Origin: Mauremys mutica
Taxonomy: Eukaryota; Chordata; Testudines; Geoemydidae
Direction of reading: 5' to 3'
Assembly: GCF_020497125.1 (NCBI RefSeq)
Contig: NC_059072.1
Location: forward strand, 57,694,697-57,758,696
DNA length: 64,000 nucleotides
Made by a program: the position numbers and the translations under genes. This document shows, in pieces, positions 52,940 through 63,639 of the stretch (position 1 is its first letter; each line of letters opens with the position of its first letter). A model generated the notes under the pieces. The model did not search any database. It saw nothing but the letters and a program-made list of their open reading frames with translations, and was not told the DNA's origin.

Positions 52940-53400
52940 GACTCCAGCCACTAGGCTATGCTACTCCACCCGTAAGAGGGGTTGTATAGACTCTGATCAC
53001 TAGGGCACTCATAAGGAGAGGGTATATAGACTCTGGCCACTAGGCCATGCTACCCCGCTCGTAAGGGTGGGGATATGGACTTTGGCCGCTAGGCCATGCG
53101 ACCCCACCAGACAGAGCCGGTGGGGGGAAGAAGGCCAGGAGGTCGTAACTGCCCGCCTGCAGGGAGGTGGACGCAAGGACTGGAGAGTGGTGAGGTGCCG
53201 ACACCCCATCCCACCCCTGCCACAAAGGGACGCCATGGTGCCAGGCTCGCCACAGGGTGTATGGACTTTGGCCGCTAGGCTGTGCTACCCTGCTCGTAAG
53301 GGGGGGTGTATGCACTTTGGCCACTAGGCCATGCTACCCCGCTCGTGGTGGGGGGCTGTATGGGCTCAGGCCGCTAGGCCATGCTACCCCTCCAGACAGA
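52940..53400. repeat. LTR minisatellite, about 49-bp unit, seven copies
   Basis: The unit reads GGACTTTGGCCGCTAGGCCA then TGCTACCCCGCTCGTAAGG. Copies start near 52943, 52988, 53030, 53079, 53264, 53312 and 53362. Three lead the first block and two lead the second; the fourth and seventh flow into a long tail. Confidence 0.75.
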
Positions 53401-53498
53401 GCCGAAGGGGAAAAGAAGCCCAGGAGGCCATAACCGCCCACCGTAGGGAGGCGGATGCAAAGACTGGAAAGTGGTGAGGGGCCAACACCCCATCCCAC

Positions 53499-54615
53499 CA
53501 GGACCGGCTCTAGGCACCAGCAAAACAAGCAGGTGCTTGAGGCGGCACATTTTCAGGGGCGGCATTCTGGCTGCCTTCTTCAAGAAGTCCAACATCATGC
53601 CCCAGCTCTCCTGGGGCAACAAAGTGCCCAGCAACTGCCTGGATGTGGCGGGCAGAGGCCCTCCAGGCTACAGCTACAAAGTCTGCCTGACTCCGGAGTC
53701 CACCAAGAGCAGCTTCATGTTCCTAAAGCCAGAGTCCCCCGAGGAACAACGAGAAAGCCGCTGAGAACTTACCAGGGTGGGGAAGGAAGCCCCAAGCAGC
53801 CAGTAACACTGTCAGTGCCGCCAGCCAGGTAACTCTGTGCTGCCATACAGCCGGTGGGGCTCAGGGGGATGCACCGGGAGAGAGCGCCATGAAATACCCG
53901 CCCAAGGGTTAGCCCGGCTTTCCCCTTCTTTTCTCCTGCCCCCACCTCCTTGGAAATGAATCTGAGCTGGGAGAAATCCTTTCATTCAGGCACAACTTTT
54001 TAAACATAATGACCCGACCCTTTGATCAAGTGGCAGTGTCGGAATTAGCACCCATCACACAGCAGGCAATTCTCCAGCGCGCTCCTTACCCATGTCAGTT
54101 AATGATTTGGGGAACGTCAGGCTCCTTTTAAATGAGTGAAAGGAGCAGAAAGTGCGCAGAAGCAGTATCCCAGCTCCTAATAAGACTGAAATATGGAGCG
54201 TGCCCAGGAAAGCCAAGGGCTGTCTCCGATTGCAGCTGCACAACCCTGTAGCCCTCCTTCAAGAGACTCAGGCGTGACACGGGGGCAGCAAAGCACGCGG
54301 TGATTTAAGCCTCTTGAAATGTCCTTCTCTGTTCTGTATTTCCACTCCGCACATATCACAGGCGGCAAGTTACTCAGGCGCTCTGCTGGCCCATGCGGTT
54401 TTCAGCTCCTCTGTCTCCATAAGAAATTCAGGAAGATACACCCAGCTCAAGCAGATTCAGATGCAGTCGTTACCCAATGCTGCATCAGTACCGCACCCAG
54501 TCAAACAAAACAAAACGACAACATTGCAAAGTGCAAACGTGTAAAAGCCAAAAAAAAGGGGAGGGGGGGAAACATTTTTTTGCTTGGGGTGGCAAAAAAC
54601 CTAGAGCCGGCCCTG
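53499..54615. mobile_element. hAT MITE, CAGGGCCGGCT-end family, carrying about 1 kb of foreign DNA
   Basis: Starts CAGGACCGGCTCTAGGCACC and ends CCTAGAGCCGGCCCTG. CATCCCAC flanks it at 53491-53498 and 54616-54623, a perfect 8-bp duplication. The first 77 and last 44 bases match the 123-bp family member at 26838-26960. The 53576-54571 interior has no counterpart in that or other copies in the window. It looks single-copy and has a 62-codon open segment, KKSNIMPQLSWGNKVPSNCL onward, ending at a TGA at about 53762. I do not recognise the protein. Confidence 0.85.
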
Positions 54616-54663
54616 CATCCCACACCTGCCACAAAGGGATGCTGCAGTGCCAGGCTCACCACA

Positions 54664-55149
54664 CTGTAGATTTCACAAAACACAAAGAAGGACTCAATGT
54701 GAGATTTCTAACCTACCAAGATTTAAGAATCTGAAGTGCCTTCCAAAATCTGAGAGGGACAGGGTGTGGAGCATCCTCTCAAGTCTTAAAAGAGCAACAC
54801 TCTGATGCAGAAACTACAGAGCCTGAATCACCAAAAAAGAATATCAACCTTCTGCTGGTGGGATCTGACTCAGATGATGAAAATGAACATGCGTCGGTCT
54901 GCACTGCTTTGGATTGTTATTGAGCAGAAGCGCATGGATGCATGTGCCCTGGAACGGTGGTTGAAGTAAGGGACATATGAATCTTTAGCGTTTCTGGCAC
55001 ATAAATATCTTGCGACGCTGGCTACAACAGTGCCATGCAAACACCTGTTCTCACTTTCAGGTGATGTTGTAAACAAGACGTAGGCAGTATTATCTTCTGC
55101 AAATGTAAACAAACTTGTTTATCTGAGCAATTGGCTGAATAAGAAGTAG
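54664..55149 (+). pseudogene. hAT transposase C-terminal relic
   Basis: Plus-strand pieces, with stops and shifts, encode an acidic stretch (SDSDDENEHA region near 54865-54895), then a hAT C-terminal dimerisation domain: an A-KYLAT-A-TTVPC-like block near 55005-55040, LFSLSGD near 55045-55065, and NVNKLVYLSNWLNKK at 55105-55149 before the TAG. The catalytic N-terminal part is lost. A same-origin relic is at 63690-64000. Confidence 0.75.
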
Positions 55150-55853
55150 AACTGAGTGGACTTGTAGGCTCTAAAATTTTACATCGTTTTATTTTTGAAT
55201 GCAGGTTTTTTTTGTACATAATTCTTCATTTGTAAGTTCAACTTTCATGATAAAGAGATTGCACTACAGTACTTGTATTAGGTGAATTGAAAAATACTAT
55301 TTTTTTAACAGTGCAAATACTTGTAATCAAAAATAGATATAAAATGAGCACTGTACACTTTTTTTATTCTGTGTTGTATTTGAAATCAATATATTTGAAA
55401 ATGTAGAAAACATCCAAAAATATTTAAATAAATGGTATTCTATTATTGTTTAACAGTGTGATTAATCGTGCGATTAATCGCGATTAATTTTTTTAATCGT
55501 GCGATTAATCACAATTCATTTTTTTAATCACTTGACAGCCCTGATAAAAAACACTAGTGAAGTTAATACAAACTAAAATTTCATACACACCATGACTTGT
55601 TTATACTTCTGTATATACTGAAATGTAAGTACAATATTTATATTCCAATTGATTTATTTTATAATTATATGGTAAAAATGAGAACATAAGCAATTTTTCA
55701 GTAATAGCGTGCTGTGATTCTTTTGTATTTTTATGTCTGATTTTTGTAGGCAAGTAGTTTTTAAGTGAGGTGAAACTTGGGAGTACACAAGGCAAATCAG
55801 ACTCCTGAAAGGAGTACAGTAGTCAGGAAAGGTTGAGAGCCACTAGTCTATGG

Positions 55854-58800
55854 CTTTCAGAGACAACTTTCAATTTATGAGGATGACAAAAAACACAATG
55901 CGCTGTCACACTGTCTCATCTGCAGATGTATAAATAAATATTCCTACATGCATAAGAACAGTGTGCCTAACACCTCTGCTATAAATATGGTTTGGTAAAT
56001 GAAAGTGTTTGATTTTTCTTTGGAGTGTGATGATGGAATTCCTTCTTGTAGTGTTGTTGGTAGAGTCCAATTCCCAGTGTTCCTTCTCAGAGCAAGGCCC
56101 TCTTGCATAGAGCTGGATTTCCATGTCCCTTTTTTTATCTTTAATTTCATTAGCATTATTTTAAGTTATATCAAAATCAATGAAAGGTATTTAATTCCAA
56201 TGATTAATGACTGAGTAACTGATAAAGCAAATTATAATTGTTTGTGCTTCATAGATGTACTGGGGAGAGATGGGAGGGAAAGTGAAGTTTCCAATATAAT
56301 TTGAATACATAAATAATCTGAATAAATCTAAAGTGATTTATTAAAAAATTACAGAATCATTTATAATAAAGCTCATAGTTTAAGTCCAAGTATCCCCTAG
56401 GGATGGGAGTAAAAATTCACAGTGAAGATCAATATGGCTGTGTTATGTTTTCTTACTCAGAGTCTGAGTGCTGTTCTTTTCCTAGCAATCTGATCATGCT
56501 TTTGAACTGTGTAGTATGCAAGTACTTCAGATTTATTCACCCATTCCTTCACTGTGAGACTACTCTCTTTTCTGCACTAGGAAATAAACCATGGCCAGCA
56601 ATCAGCTAATCTGATTGCTGAGTCCCAACTGTTAAAACAGTGTCATTTCCTAGTATAGACAAGATATACAAGAGTTAATGAAAGAGATTACCATTCAGTG
56701 GTTGCTAGCTATTGATGAAGAATGCATTTTGGGACGAGAATGAATAAACCAAATAATTTGCTATTGCAGGCTCAGGTGCAGTTGACCAGATTCAGTGGTG
56801 GTGTGGTGTTCTATGGAGGGACAAAGTTACAAATTTCACAGAAGACAAGAATGAGCCTTTATATGTTATATCTGCAGCTAATGCTCTTGGAATTCAGTGT
56901 ATTCACAGTACAGACGCTACACTTTTTATAGGAGAAACTGATTTTTGCTCTTCAAGAGAGTTTTAAAATCTGAACTTTGGTGAATTTTGGCATTTTGAAT
57001 TGCAGCATCAGCATTTAGGCAGTCATATTTGAGATATTAAAAGTAAGTTTTTGCGCAGGTCTTACTTGTATGTTGCACATCTTTCTTAGTCCATTCTGGC
57101 CTACAGCCAACTTTCCTGAGAGGTACAAAATGAAAATTGTCCTTTTTAATGAAAGTGTTTTTAATTGGCAGGGGAGGGAATCTATTAACTTTGTTTTGCA
57201 TATTTTTTAAAGCTTGTTTCTTTCCAATTCAAATATAAAAGCTGCGTTTACTTCTTGTCTTACTGTTTCTTTCCCAAATCTTGTCTTGTTTTATGATTCT
57301 TCAGCTGACACAACCTTCCAAAATAGTCATGAATATCTACCAGCCTTGGCACAATATTTACTTGTGCGCCCATATTTTCACTCATCTGTCAAAAAAATTC
57401 CATGTAAGGGCAAATAAAATTCTGCAAGACTGAGTTAAACAAAATTTTGCTTTTCATATAAAATAAGCTGTGTGTTTCCATGGTCCTGCTTTCTCACGCA
57501 AGGTGAAGATAACTATCCTAGCCAGGAAAAAAAAAAAGTTTGCTCCTGTTGTTCAGTCTGAGCTAGTCTGTAACTTGGACACCTGCCCTGAGTAAGGGAT
57601 GGCATGTAGGTGCACCACCCCACGAGCACACCAAGACAAATTGTGTATTTTGCATAGTTCCTCTCTTGTTGCCTTGCTCTCAGAGGGAAAAAGAATGTTA
57701 CTTCAGCTTTCACATGAAGATGTTTATTCCATCTACCTGGTCAGCTACCCTAGGCTCCTCCATCTCAATGCTTCCAACCATTTGCTCAATTGATAAGTAG
57801 CCCTCTGCTTTCCTTGTTGCAGCTCAAGTTACAGGTACAATCTTGGCTGGGAGGGAGTACTTACTCAGCCACACACAGCAGTAAGCGCTGATGAGGAGAG
57901 AGGCAAATGCTGGAATCAGTACTGCTGAACCTTTTGATTTGTGCTTCTGATTACACCTGTGTGACTTTGCAAACATGAACGCAAGTTACAGAAATCAAAC
58001 ATTCCATGATGCATAATCTATGAGTGTTACAAATGTGAACTGAACTATGTTAGCAAAGGCAGTATGTAAGAGTCAGCTCTTTTGTGAATCAAGAGGTAAC
58101 TGTACACAGCCAACTGTTGTTCCTGGAATTGCTTTGGTGTACAATGTGCAACTTCACTTCTCAAATACATCCTGGCTTAGGTGATTTCAGAGCCCTTCTG
58201 TCATCTGACGTACTTAAGGGATGCACACATCTTTGCTCAGTAAAAAGGGTGATAATTTCTTGGCAATGTCAGTTGTGGTCTCTGTTAACACAAAATAAAA
58301 CATGTATTTGATGCCACAAGCCACTTCAAGAAAATGGTTCCCATTGTCCAGCTGTACTACCCAGTTTCTGGTTGGTTGTTATGAATTACTTAATGATCAG
58401 TTCCTAAAGTTCTGCCAAGGTATTTGTGCTTTTCTTGAAGCCAATGACAGTGTCTCCTGTATGAGGGTTGAGAATTACTCTGCGCTTTGGCTATTTAGGC
58501 TGCTATAGGTAAGCTATAATAGCATCAGCATTTAATGTCTACTTACTGTTCCCCATGCCTGTGGTTACATGCAGCGACTTGCAGCATGAGCCTGGTAATA
58601 ACGGTCTACACCTGCAATGTAATATCACAAGCACAGCACAACTGTGAAAATGAAAAATCTCACTGAAACAATAGACGTGGCCTACTAACTGCACTAATCT
58701 CGTTGCAAAATATAGGGGATAAAATGAATTTGGGCAAGATTCAGATCTTCTGAATGAGGTTGCTGCACTGTAAGATGCACATGCTAGAACTGAAAGCAGG

Positions 58801-59689
58801 GTTACATGCTTTTCACAACCGGCGTAATGAATACAAAATGGACAAAACAATAATTCGGTAACATTAAAAGTTACAAATAAGGATAAAACTCTCCCACTAA
58901 TGTGAGTGGAATTTGTGTATCTCTTCTTGAGGCATATTGCTTTTGGACCTGAGATGGGGTGTGGTTCCTCCACCCAATGCTATGAACATATTCGTATTTC
59001 TGGAATGAAAATGAACATGTTCAATTACTTTAATAGTTCAGGCTAACAAGTTCCTTTTTATAGTTTTCTCCCCCGTCTATGATGACACTGCATATACACA
59101 CAATTATGTGGAAAATCAAATCCCTGACAGTCAGAAAGACAGAGAAAGAAAAAAAAAACTTCAGGCCTCCATTGCACTATAGTGCAGTAGTGTACGTTTT
59201 GAGTGATGACAACAGGGAGAGCCCCACTCTAATTACCACCATATACAGTTAAAATGGATAAACAGATAAGCAAAGAGTTCTGACATTTAAATTGTCTTCA
59301 GACTTAAGTCCCACAACTGAGATGAATAAAGTGATTCAGCTGGCACGGTTGTTGTGCCAAGTTGTCTGGCTGTAGACTTAAGCCTCGTCCACACTGGGAT
59401 TTTTAGCTACACTTTCAATTTCGCTAGCAAACGGGACCACAACCAAGGAAGTTTGAGAGGAAGAGGAGGAGATTCCCCTGTTGAACGAACAAGGTGCAAG
59501 TATTAATCTGGGGGTGAGTGCACTTTTTTGGCTGTTTGTGTTTTTCTTTCTCTTTCAGGTTATCTTAAAGTTACAGGGTCAGTTGAAATTCTGTGTTTTG
59601 GGACTGTCTAAACCTTTGTTCCTTGGATTGTCTTTGATCATCGTTGATCATTCTCCCCCTGTGTGATTAATGAGGGGGTGCAGGCTGAC
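55854..59689. other. Longest unique stretch, A+T-rich, no gene seen
   Basis: A 144-codon minus frame at 58539-58973 lacks any domain and any supporting signal. I find no splice-bounded exon that I can defend and no element ends, apart from GTCCACACTGG-like words near 59388. Confidence 0.4.
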
Positions 59690-61915
59690 CTAGGAGAAAA
59701 GGCCTTAAAAGCCAGAGGCTAAGCGACCAAGGGACTGCAAACAGGAGAGCTTGAGAAAAAGTTTGTAAGACAGAGTCATAATATCATCACTACAGTTGGG
59801 AAAGGTTGCAGGAGCAGTGTTGGCACTGGCAATGTCTCCTCCACCTTCACTTATATCCATATGGAGAACCTAACTGTGGATGCCTCTACCCAGATCCTGG
59901 TGTATATTGCAGAGACTGTGGCCTGCATTTCCCACTCAGAAAGCTGGGGGGGGGGGGACCATCCAGTGTGAAAGGTGCCTGGTGATGCAATCTCTCAGGG
60001 AGCAGGTGGGAGAGATACAGAGGAGGTGACTATGCTGAGGAGCCTCTGTGCACATGAGGAATTCATTGAAAGTATTCATATGGAGATGTCCAAGGCTGAG
60101 AAAGATATCCAAATAGAGAGGACTGTTGTCATGCCTCCAGGAGAGGTGGCTATGGCTCTGTCACAGGGAGGACACTGGCTGCTGGTTACTTCTGGCAGCA
60201 GGCAGTGCTCCACCCCTACCCCCAACCCACCCACCATAGTGATGAAGAATGAGCAATGAGGAATTGCCCCCAAAGGTGGAGGAGCAGAAGCCATGTACCT
60301 GCAAGGCTGAGAGGATTGCAGCCACCACTCCCAGGAGGAAACATAGAGTAGTGGTGGTTGGTGACTCTCTTCTGAGGCAGACGGAGGCACTAATCTGTCA
60401 GTCTGACATGGCATCCCAGGAGGTATGCTGCCTGCCAGGGGCCCATATCCAGGGGCGGCTCCAGGCACCAGCACGCCAAGCGCATGCTTGGGGCAGCAAG
60501 CCACTGGGGGCGCTCTGCCAGTCGCCGCGAGGGCGGCAGGCAGGCTGCCTTCGGCGGCATGCCTGCGGAGGGTCCACTGGTCCCGCGGCTTCGGCGGACC
60601 TCCTGCCTGCTGGAGGTCCACCGAAGCCGCGGGACCAGTGGACCCTCCGCAGGCAAGCCACCAAAGGCAGCCTGCCTGCCGTGCTTGGGACGGCAAAATG
60701 CCTAGAGCCGCCCCTGCCCATATCTGAGATGTTACAGAGGGATTGTTGAGGATCATCTGGCCCTCTGACTACTACCCCATGCTACTCATCTATGTGGGCA
60801 CTAATGATACTGCGAGTTATGACCCTCAGCAGATCAGAAGTGACTACAGGGCTCCTGAAGTAAGGGTGAAGGACCTAGAGGCACAGGTGTTCTCTTCGAC
60901 CCTTCTGGTCAAGCTTAGGGGCCCAGACAGACACAGATGCATCCTGGAGGTGAATGCCTGGCTGCGAGGATGGCTATGAGGATTCCTTGACCATGGGATG
61001 CTGTTCTAAGATGAACTGCTAAGCAGAGATGGAGTTCACCTAACAAGAAAGGGGTAGAGCATATCTGGAATCTGGTTCTGTTTAATATGTTCATCAATGA
61101 TTCAGATAATGGCATAGAAAGTACACTTATAAAGTTTGTGGATATTACCAAGATGGAAGGGATTGCAAATGCTTTGGAGGACAGAATTAAAATTCTAAAT
61201 CATCTAGACAAACTGGAGAAATGGTTTGAAGTAAATAGGATGAAATTCACTAAGGTTAAATACAAAGTACTCCATTTAGGAAGGAACACACAAAATGGGA
61301 AATGACTGCCTAGGAAGGAGTACTGCAGAAAGGGATCTTGGGGTCATAGTGGATCACAATGTAACACTGTTGCAAAAAAAAAAAAGCAAACATCATTCTG
61401 GGATGTATTAGCAGGAGTATTGTAAGCAAGACACGAGAAGTAATTCTTCCGCTCTACTCTGTGCTGAGTAGGTCTCAGCCAGAGCATTGTGTCGAGTTCT
61501 GGGCACCATATTTCAGGAAAGATGTGGCAAATTGGAGAAAGTCCAGAGAAGAGCAACAAAAATGATTAAAGGTCTAGAAAACATGATGTATAAGGGAAGA
61601 CTGAAAAAATTGGGTTTGTTTAGTCTGGAGGAGAGAAGACTGGAGGCGGTGGGACTTGATAACAGTTTTCAAGTACATAAAAGATTGGAGGAGGAGGGAG
61701 AAAAATTGTTGTCTGTATCCTCTGAGGATAGGACAAGAAGCAACAGGCTTACATTGCAGCAAGAGCGGTTTAGGTTGGACATTAGGAAAAACTTCCTATC
61801 ACAATGGTTAAGCACTGGAATAAATTGCCTAGGGAGGGTGTGGAATCTCCATCAGTGGATATTTTTAAGAGCAGGTCAGACAAACAACTGTCAGGGATGG
61901 TCTAGATAATACTTA
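59690..61915 (+). mobile_element. CR1 LINE with ORF1 esterase and ORF2 tail, internally deleted
   Basis: Near 59900-60130 the sequence encodes a Cys-rich and helical ORF1 start (a CPDCG-like region that is broken, then LREQVGEIQRR). The SGNH/GDSL esterase of CR1 ORF1 follows in blocks: GDSLL at about 60358-60372, GTND in YVGTNDTA near 60798-60815, and DGVHLT at about 61028-61042. At about 61060-61090 it jumps to the end of ORF2 (FINDSDNGIESTLIKF). EKVQRRATKMI (61540) and the CR1 3' end GGGATGGTCTAGATAATAC follow. Most of the RT is deleted. A hAT MITE splits the esterase at 60450-60716. Frame breaks make it dead. Confidence 0.8.
60450..60716. mobile_element. hAT MITE, CAGGGGCGGCT ends, strong internal hairpin
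   Basis: Starts CAGGGGCGGCTCCAGGCACC and ends CCTAGAGCCGCCCCTG, with perfect CCCATATC duplications at 60442-60449 and 60717-60724. Arms 60561-60603 and 60612-60654 pair at 42 of 43 positions with an 8-base loop. Confidence 0.92.
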
Positions 61916-61929
61916 ATGCTCTCTTGACT

Positions 61930-63411
61930 GCAGTTGTAAGTTGTAAGAAAGGTGACCATTTGTATCACTGTTGTTAAAATGTTACACAATTTCCATAAAT
62001 CTTATACAAAGTGTATCCTGTAAGGTATCAATGGAAAACTTATGATTTGCTAAATATTATTATCCTACTTATATGCATGTATCATCTTTGTGTCTGAAAT
62101 TATGAATAGTGGCTATGTGCTTGTATCTTATACGTGTGTTGTATTTCTGGTTGACACCCAAATAGATTTACATTAGAGCTAGACAGCTATGTGTTGATTG
62201 CCCATGAAGGACACTCCACTCTCACAATTGGCCATTGAAGAATCTCATCCCACCCAGCAGGCCTTTCCTGTGGATGCCTCAGACAGCAAAGAGCCAGTGG
62301 CCACTCCTTGTGATTCAGCAAAACATGTAAGGACATGTGATATGCTTAAGTGACCCTAGACTCCATCTTGGGCCAGTAACTTTCCATACAAAGGGGCTGT
62401 GGGCTTTGTTTGGGACAGTAACTTTCTTTGCACATGGCAGAGGGCATAAAAGACACCTGAAACATCTCCATTTTGCCTCTTTCGTGCTCCAATTCTCTGG
62501 ACTGTGGATTTACAACTAAAAGGAGTATTTTGAACCATTGATTGAGGACCTTCCCATAGGTGCCAATTCCGGGGTGCTGCGGGGCTGGAGCACCCATAGG
62601 GAAAAATTAGCAGATACTCCGCACCCGCCGGCAGCCAAGCTCCCCCTGCCCCTCTTCCTCCCCCTCCCAAGCATACCACATCCCCGGTACTCTTCGTACC
62701 TCCCAGCGCTTCCTGCTCACTGCCAAACAGCTGTTTGGCAGCGCTTAGGACTTTCCAGGGGGGGAGTGAGAGGAGTGGGGATGTGGTGCGCTCAGGGGAG
62801 GTGATGAAGAAGAGGCAGAGCAGGGGCAGAGCGAGGGCGGTGGAGAGGCAGGGACATGGGGTGGGGGTTGAATTGGGGCAGAGGGGAAGTCGGGACCTAT
62901 GGACCTTCCAATCTTTTGGAAGTTACAAGAGAGACTTTTGCAAGCCAGCAGTCTATTCAATCACTGCTATAAACCTGATATAAGGACTTTGCAATCATCT
63001 GTATGTATATGGTCTATTAACCATTTATAACTCTCTTCTTTATAAATCTTTAGTTAGTTTACTAAGGATTGGCTGACAGCGTGATATTTGAATAAGATCT
63101 GATATTCATATAGACCTGGGGATAAGTGTCTGATTCTTTGGGACTAGTAAGAACCTCATATATGGTGAAATGGGTTTTCAATAACCCCTCACTGACTTGG
63201 TTGTCTGGGTCATAGCCAAGGACTGGAATGCCTAAAGGGAACTGTGTTTGGCTTCTGGTTAACAAGTGTAGTACTTCAGAAGCTCTTCTGTTACTGGCTT
63301 GGTGAACTGAATTACAGAATAAATCACCACTCTGGGGATAGTCTGCCCTATTTCTTGCAGTCTGCCCTGAGTGTGGCCTTCTCAGTACGGCCCATCCCAG
63401 CCACCCTGTCA
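61930..63411 (+). mobile_element. Solo LTR related to the one at 25057
   Basis: It ends CACCCTGTCACA. The left part shares ordered words with the 25057 LTR, such as CTGTAAGGTATCA, TTATCCTACTTATATGCATG and TGTATCA...GTCTGAAA. A TATA-like CATAAAA box lies at 62445-62451. The exact left edge and the duplication are not clear. A hAT MITE interrupts it. Confidence 0.6.
62555..62901. mobile_element. hAT MITE inside the LTR, 347 bp
   Basis: Starts CATAGGTGCCAATTCC and ends CGGGACCTATG, with perfect GACCTTCC duplications at 62547-62554 and 62902-62909. The interior is GC-rich and non-coding. Confidence 0.85.
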
Positions 63412-63639
63412 CAGGAGTTTCCCACCATTGCAACAAAGCAGTGGAAATGCTAATGTAAGCAAGGCTCTCAGCAGCAGACTATGTTGGTCCATGATCACCA
63501 TGTTGTTCAGGGTTGTACAGCAGCACAGTGGTGAAAGATCCATTGGTTGGCTGCAGTCTCTACACCTTTTGACTGATGTAGCTTGTAAATGAGTTAACAA
63601 CAATATGAGAAATTCAGCACAAATTATTTATTAGGCCAA

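Larger units (their letters stand above)
52435..54663 (+). mobile_element. Solo LTR with an internal minisatellite
   Basis: Starts TGTGCCGGGGCAGAG and ends GGCTCACCACA (TG...CA). Flanks CTATA and CTGTA differ at one base. A TATA box (TATAAAAG) lies at 52548-52555. The 3' half has seven copies of a unit of about 49 bp and a larger duplication that ends CAGGCTC(G/C)CCACA each time. Without the MITE at 53499-54615 the LTR is about 1.1 kb. No retroviral gene is adjacent. Confidence 0.75.
51697..55543. mobile_element. Fold-back hAT transposon with long inverted arms
   Basis: The ends are TAGGGTTGTCAATTAATC and its inverse (TTGACAGCCCTG). Flanks CTAAAAAG and ATAAAAAA agree at 6 of 8. The left arm up to about 52310 is an inverted copy of the right arm from about 54890; for example TGAGAACAAGTATTTGCATG (52138) faces its diverged inverse near 55030. 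The right arm carries the end of a hAT transposase gene. The solo LTR at 52435-54663 interrupts the interior. Confidence 0.85.
51584..55845. mobile_element. hAT MITE, outermost level of a four-level nest
   Basis: The left part starts CAGGAGTTCTCAACCAGTGG and stops at 51696. The right part resumes at about 55544 and ends GGTTGAGAGCCACTA. GTCTATGG flanks it at 51576-51583 and 55846-55853, a perfect 8-bp duplication across 4.3 kb. That pairing shows everything between arrived later. Confidence 0.9.

Noticed and set aside
52940..53400. Direct repeats that might suggest a CRISPR array
   Set aside because: Units are about 49 bp, head-to-tail without unique spacers, and lie in a vertebrate LTR.
53576..53762. 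Naming the captured open segment as a specific host gene
   Set aside because: I do not recognise the peptide and cannot run a search, so I describe it only as exon-like.
58539..58973. 144-codon minus-strand frame in unique DNA
   Set aside because: There is no recognisable domain, no splice or promoter context, and a Cys/Ser-rich random-looking composition.
60076..60756. 226-codon minus-strand frame
   Set aside because: It spans CR1 antisense plus the hAT MITE inserted at 60450-60716, so it is a chimera by chance.
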